From the NCBI GenBank assembly GCA_944385665.1, contig CALWYB010000026.1, positions 1 to 34,242 of the forward strand: a stretch of DNA of 34,242 bases. The letters are read 5' to 3'. The translations under genes were made by a program, and so were the position numbers. The notes below the pieces were generated by a model that saw nothing but the letters and a program-made list of their open reading frames with translations, made no database searches and was not told the origin of the DNA. The DNA is from an uncultured Oscillospiraceae bacterium (GTDB lineage: Bacteria; Bacillota; Clostridia; Oscillospirales; Oscillospiraceae). Positions within the stretch are counted from its first letter, which is position 1. The number at the start of each line of letters is the position of its first letter. This document shows positions 31,514-34,242 of the stretch, one piece after another.

Positions 31514-31564
31514 GATAAAAAACCTCCTGTCCGTTTGTCAAGAAAAATTGGTTTGGTTAGGGTA

Positions 31565-31607
31565 ACTCTATCATGAAAAACCGGGCGTACTCTGTGACGC
31601 AGTCACA
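31565..31607 (-). promoter_or_regulatory. Candidate activator-dependent promoter of the DUF6132-ccdA-tlpA operon
   Basis: On the minus strand a -10-like TAGAGT (31570-31565) has no -35 match upstream. Instead the dyad TGTGAC-GCA-GTCACA is centred about 42 bases before the predicted start, the class II position for Crp/Fnr activators. The -10 choice is uncertain; CATGAT nearby would also serve. Confidence 0.4.
31593..31607. promoter_or_regulatory. Palindromic candidate Crp/Fnr site between the redox operon and its regulator
   Basis: Perfect 15-bp dyad TGTGAC (31593-31598), GCA, GTCACA (31602-31607). It resembles TGTGA...TCACA sites of the family with a 5-bp centre. It is placed between divergent genes, one of which encodes a Crp/Fnr protein. 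Confidence 0.55.
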
Positions 31608-31613
31608 AAGTGC

Positions 31614-31641
31614 TTGCCCTGGGAGAAAAAACTATTATAAT
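31614..31641 (+). promoter_or_regulatory. Candidate sigma-A promoter of the second Crp/Fnr gene
   Basis: TTGCCC (31614-31619), 16-bp spacer, perfect TATAAT (31636-31641). The start would be near 31648. The palindrome ends seven bases before the -35. Confidence 0.6.
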
Positions 31642-31684
31642 AAGGAGAGAATCAGTATAGTTTCCCTGAGAGAGGAGTTCTCCT

Positions 31685-32359
31685 ATGAATACCCTGCCCC
31701 TGGAATCCCTGTCCTTCTGGCCCCATCTGACCCCGCAGCAGCAGCAGACCCTGACCCAGACGGTGCAGCGGGCCACCTATGCCCCGGGACAGATCATCCG
31801 CTCCCCGGACACCGACTGTCTGGGCGCTCTGCTCATCCAGAGCGGGGTGGTACGGATCTACTTATTATCGGAAGACGGGCGGGAGGCCACCATCTCCCGC
31901 ATGACGGCGGGGGAGGTATGCGTGCTGTCCGCCTCCTGTATGCTCAGCGCCATCACCTTTGACGTCCAGATCCAGGCAGAGGGAGAGGTGGAGGCCTTGG
32001 TCATCCCCGTGCAGTACCTGGCTGCCCTGATGCGGGAAAATATCTACGTGGAAAATTTTATCTATAAAGCGGCAACAGAGCGGTTCTCCGATGCGATTCG
32101 GGCCATCGAGCAGATGCTCTTTTATACTCTGGAGCAGCGGGTGGCCTCCTACCTGCTGGAGGAGTCCAAACGCCTGGGAACGGATACCCTCCAGGTGACA
32201 CAGGAGCAGCTGGCCCAGGCCATCGGCAGCGCCCGGGAGGCGGTGACCCGCACGTTGAAGAAGCTCTCCTCCGCGGGAGCGGTGGAGCTGTTCCGGGGCG
32301 GCGTGCGCCTGTTGGACCGGAAGGGGCTGGAGCGCCTGGTGATGCGGGGCAGTTTGTAA
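31685..32359 (+). CDS. Crp/Fnr-family regulator, probable redox sensor for the ccdA-tlpA operon
   Basis: A 224-residue DNA-binding protein: cNMP-like sensor domain (about 15-130), dimer helix, and winged helix with LQVTQEQLAQAIGSAREAVTR, a good Crp-type recognition helix. Cys45, Cys79 and Cys85 lie in the sensor domain, the last two as GEVCVLSASC, which recurs in clostridial members of this family as I recall; they could form a disulfide or bind a cofactor. There are too few N-terminal Cys for an FNR cluster. GAGGAG precedes the ATG by 7 bases. Divergent from the thiol-redox operon, with a palindrome between them. Confidence 0.93.
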   Translation: MNTLPLESLSFWPHLTPQQQQTLTQTVQRATYAPGQIIRSPDTDCLGALLIQSGVVRIYLLSEDGREATISRMTAGEVCVLSASCMLSAITFDVQIQAEGEVEALVIPVQYLAALMRENIYVENFIYKAATERFSDAIRAIEQMLFYTLEQRVASYLLEESKRLGTDTLQVTQEQLAQAIGSAREAVTRTLKKLSSAGAVELFRGGVRLLDRKGLERLVMRGSL

Positions 32360-32381
32360 AGAATAGAATATGAAAATCGGC

Positions 32382-32418
32382 CGGAGCCGCTCTCAAAGGA
32401 GAGCGGCTCCGATTTTTT
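32382..32418 (+). terminator. Terminator of the Crp/Fnr gene
   Basis: A 13-bp perfect stem CGGAGCCGCTCTC / GAGAGCGGCTCCG (32382-32394 with 32399-32411), loop AAAG, followed by ATTTTTTG. Confidence 0.92.
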
Positions 32419-32459
32419 GCTGCGGGAAGAGGGAGAAGAATGGGAGAAACTGGGCTCAT

Positions 32460-32569
32460 TTTACATTGGATTACAATGATACCCCTTTCTTTTGGTGAAA
32501 AGTAACCAATAACAGGAGAAATGGGGCGTTTTACATAGATTTAACAAAAAGTGTGTTTTCCATTTTACA
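32460..32569 (+). promoter_or_regulatory. PhoP-box-like repeats upstream of pstS
   Basis: TTTACA-like hexamers occur at 32460, 32470, 32530, 32541 and 32564. The pair TTTACA-N5-TTAACA (32530-32546) has the exact 6-5-6 form of PhoP boxes in Firmicutes, and an 11-bp ladder continues through TGTGTT (32552) to TTTACA (32564). The pair ends about 45 bases before the predicted start. Phosphate-starvation control through PhoP is inferred. Confidence 0.6.
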
Positions 32570-32578
32570 CACCTTTTT

Positions 32579-32584
32579 TATACT
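32579..32584 (+). promoter_or_regulatory. -10 element of the pstS promoter
   Basis: TATACT (32579-32584) with no good -35 (TTTTCC at the 17-bp position), as expected for a promoter that needs activation from the upstream boxes. Start near 32591, leader about 50 nt. Confidence 0.5.
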
Positions 32585-32641
32585 GAGACACGCAAAACGG
32601 GAAACGGATTGCACATTACTTAACAAGTAAAAAGGAGAACG

Positions 32642-33523
32642 ATGAATATGAAGAAGCTTACTTGCCTTGGCCTGTCCCTGGCGCTGGCCCTGGGCCTGTT
32701 CACCGGCTGCGGCAGCAGCAATACCCAGAATGACGGCAGCCAGAGCGATGCGCAGAGCGGCGGCAGCGACACCTCCACCGTGGAGCTCAGCGGCACCGTC
32801 AACACCGCCGGTTCCACCTCCATGAAGGACGTGATGGAGGTCTTTACCGAGGTCTTTGAGGAGGCCAATCCCGGCGTGAAGATCAACTACACCGGTTCCG
32901 GTTCCGGCGCCGGCATTGAGGGTGCTACCTCCGGTACCTGCGACATCGGCCTGTCCTCCCGTGCTCTGACCGATGAGGAAAAGGCCGCCGGCGCGGTGGA
33001 GAACATCGTGGCTCTGGACGGCGTGGCCATTGTGGTCAACCCCGCCAATGGCGTGGAGGACCTGACCGTGGACCAGATCGCCAAGATCTTCACCGGCGAG
33101 ATCACCAACTGGTCTGAGGTGGGCGGCTCTGACGGCGAGATCGCTGTCTTCGGCCGTGAGGCTGGTTCCGGTACCCGCGGCGCCTTCGAGGAAATCGTGG
33201 GCGTGGTGGACAGCTGCAAGTACACCAATGAGTACTCCTCCACCGGCGACGTGATCGGCAACGTGGCTTCCAACCCCAACGCCATCGGCTATGCCTCCCT
33301 GTCCGCGGTGGACGACACCGTGAAGGCGGTCAAGGTCAACGGTGTGGCTCCTTCTGAGGAGACCGTGAAGGACGGCACCTATGAGATCCAGCGCCCCTTC
33401 GTCATGGTCACCAAGGAGGGCACCGAGCTGTCTGAGGCTGCCCAGGCCTTCCTGGACTTTGCCATGAGCGCGGACAGCGCGGAGTACATCGCCGCCGCCG
33501 GCGCCGTGTCCCCCAAGGGCTAA
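32642..33523 (+). CDS. pstS: Phosphate ABC transporter substrate-binding lipoprotein
   Basis: Binds inorganic phosphate outside the membrane and hands it to PstC/PstA. The 293 residues start with a lipoprotein signal ending LFTGC (Cys23), then a Gly/Ser/Asp-rich linker, then the PstS fold: NTAGSTSMKDVMEVF, YTGSGSGAGIEGATSGTCDIGLSSR (in part) with the phosphate-binding Ser/Asp residues, IFTGEITNW, and REAGSGTRGAFEE. These match the small Firmicute type. AAAGGAG precedes ATG 32642; a second ATG two codons on is also possible. pstC follows after 159 bp, with a terminator-like hairpin between, so pstS should be made in excess over the membrane subunits. Confidence 0.97.
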   Translation: MNMKKLTCLGLSLALALGLFTGCGSSNTQNDGSQSDAQSGGSDTSTVELSGTVNTAGSTSMKDVMEVFTEVFEEANPGVKINYTGSGSGAGIEGATSGTCDIGLSSRALTDEEKAAGAVENIVALDGVAIVVNPANGVEDLTVDQIAKIFTGEITNWSEVGGSDGEIAVFGREAGSGTRGAFEEIVGVVDSCKYTNEYSSTGDVIGNVASNPNAIGYASLSAVDDTVKAVKVNGVAPSEETVKDGTYEIQRPFVMVTKEGTELSEAAQAFLDFAMSADSAEYIAAAGAVSPKG

Positions 33524-33544
33524 GTCAGACTGAATCCCAACAGG

Positions 33545-33576
33545 AAAACAGGCCCCCGGCCACGGGGGCCTGTTTT
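33545..33576 (+). terminator. Strong hairpin directly after pstS
   Basis: AAAACAGGCCCCCG (33545-33558) pairs with CGGGGGCCTGTTTT (33563-33576), loop GCCA. The T-tract is inside the stem end. It is likely to stop most transcripts after pstS, letting only a part continue into pstC, as is common for binding-protein genes. Confidence 0.82.
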
Positions 33577-33588
33577 CAAAAACACCAT

Positions 33589-33651
33589 CCTCAGTTGACA
33601 AAGGGCCCGGCCCTTTGTCACAGGCCGCGCCGGGCTCTCTGTCAGCTGAGG
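33589..33651. repeat. Compact foldback element between pstS and pstC
   Basis: Outer arms CCTCAGTTGACA (33589-33600) and TGTCAGCTGAGG (33640-33651) pair over 12 bases with one G-U. Inside and overlapping, TGACAAAGGG-CCCGG-CCCTTTGTCA (33596-33620) forms an alternative hairpin, and GCCCGG / CCGGGC (33605-33610, 33630-33635) a third pairing. It looks like a small palindromic intergenic repeat or a switching RNA. Only one copy is in the window. Confidence 0.6.
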
Positions 33652-33682
33652 ATTCAGAATTTGCGACAAAGGTTGGTTACTT

Positions 33683-34242
33683 ATGAACAAAAACGTATCG
33701 CTCCGGGCAAAAAATGCGATGGAGAACGGAATGAAGGCCGTGTTCCTGCTGTGTGGGTTTATCGCCATCGCGTTTGTGCTGCTCATTACGATTTATTTGA
33801 TCCTCTCCGGTCTGCCCGCGATTAAAGAGGTGGGCCTCGTCGACTTCCTGTTCGGCACCCGGTGGGACTCCACCAATAAGACCGATCCGGCCTATGGCAT
33901 CCTGCCCTTTATCCTGACCTCCATCTACGGTACCGCCGGCGCCATCATCATTGGCGTGCCCATCGGCTTCTTTACCGCCGTGTTCCTGGCCAAGGTGGCG
34001 CCCCCCAAGGCGGCGGGCATCATCCGTCCGGCGGTGGATCTGCTGGCTGGTATCCCCTCGGTGGTCTACGGCCTGGTGGGTATGATGGTGCTGCTGCCCG
34101 CCATCCGGGAGTTCTTCCACGTCCCCGCCGGCGACAGCCTGCTGGCCGCCATCATCGTGCTGGCCGTCATGATCCTGCCCTCTATCATTTCCGTGTCCGA
34201 GACCGCCCTGAAGGCGGTGCCCAAGGAGTATGAGGAGGCCAG
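33683..34242 (+). CDS. pstC: Phosphate ABC transporter permease PstC (partial, runs off the window)
   Basis: Membrane subunit of the phosphate importer. The frame is open from ATG 33683 to the last base, 186 codons, so about the N-terminal 60 percent is seen. It has a positive N-terminus, a first helix around FLLCGFIAIAFVLLITIYLIL (in part), the loop FLFGTRWDSTNKTDPAYGILPF typical of PstC, then helices with IGVPIGFFTAVFLAKV and the LLAGIPSVVYGL motif that precedes the ATPase-docking loop, and ILPSIISVSETALKAVP, the EAA-like region. AAAGG is 10 bases before the ATG. pstA and pstB are expected beyond the edge. Confidence 0.96.
   Translation, partial: MNKNVSLRAKNAMENGMKAVFLLCGFIAIAFVLLITIYLILSGLPAIKEVGLVDFLFGTRWDSTNKTDPAYGILPFILTSIYGTAGAIIIGVPIGFFTAVFLAKVAPPKAAGIIRPAVDLLAGIPSVVYGLVGMMVLLPAIREFFHVPAGDSLLAAIIVLAVMILPSIISVSETALKAVPKEYEEA

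Noticed and set aside
1-34242. tRNA or rRNA genes
   Set aside because: No cloverleaf with GTTCRANNC-type T-arm or rRNA sequence was recognised; the T-box leader is the only tRNA-related RNA found. A tRNAscan run would settle it.

Overview
The window reads as chromosome of a high-GC, spore-forming gut Firmicute, most likely a member of the Oscillospiraceae (Flavonifractor / Lawsonibacter / Pseudoflavonifractor type). This is inferred from G+C-rich genes with strong AGGAGG ribosome sites, a T-box leader, split transketolase, a spore-type collagen-like protein, an S-layer-homology protease and sigma-A style promoters; no rRNA or marker gene is present to prove it.

Positions 1 to about 2306 are the end of a mobile element of lower G+C: a small ICE-type protein and a large serine recombinase. 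The recombinase stops 26 bp from the end of an opposing collagen-like gene (2287-2925) that lacks any C-terminal domain, so the element has probably inserted into that gene.

Positions 3000-6130 carry an iron-type alcohol dehydrogenase, glycerol kinase and a small unknown protein on the plus strand. The minus strand from 6133 to 8134 carries a membrane-anchored glycerophosphodiesterase and a ferredoxin-like aldo/keto reductase. These make a loose glycerol / redox neighbourhood. Then, on the minus strand, come valS with a full T-box leader, an alanine/glycine:sodium symporter, and an operon of Crp/Fnr regulator, lipoprotein, permease and ATPase (15916 to 12874) with a CRP-geometry palindrome at its own start site. 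A two-subunit Fe-S fumarase/tartrate dehydratase with a DUF1847 protein, an ECF sigma factor with an overlapping membrane protein, and a DUF554 membrane protein follow.

On the plus strand, 21420-22346 is a stand-alone siroheme sulfite-reductase-like protein behind a heavily structured 5' leader. On the minus strand are split transketolase, two adjacent COG0523 (CobW-like) GTPases (one with a large His-rich metal-binding insert, one fused to a YcgQ-like domain), an SLH-anchored S41 protease and purA. A DUF6132-CcdA-TlpA thiol-redox operon is divergent from a second Crp/Fnr regulator with a shared palindrome. The window ends inside a phosphate-uptake operon: pstS behind PhoP-box-like repeats, then pstC, cut by the window edge.

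The least explained signals are the structured leader at 21297-21397, the 16-bp inverted repeat enclosing the DUF554 promoter, the interrupted collagen-like gene, the paired GTPases, and the foldback element between pstS and pstC. Promoter and RNA-structure calls were made by eye from sequence and are candidates only.
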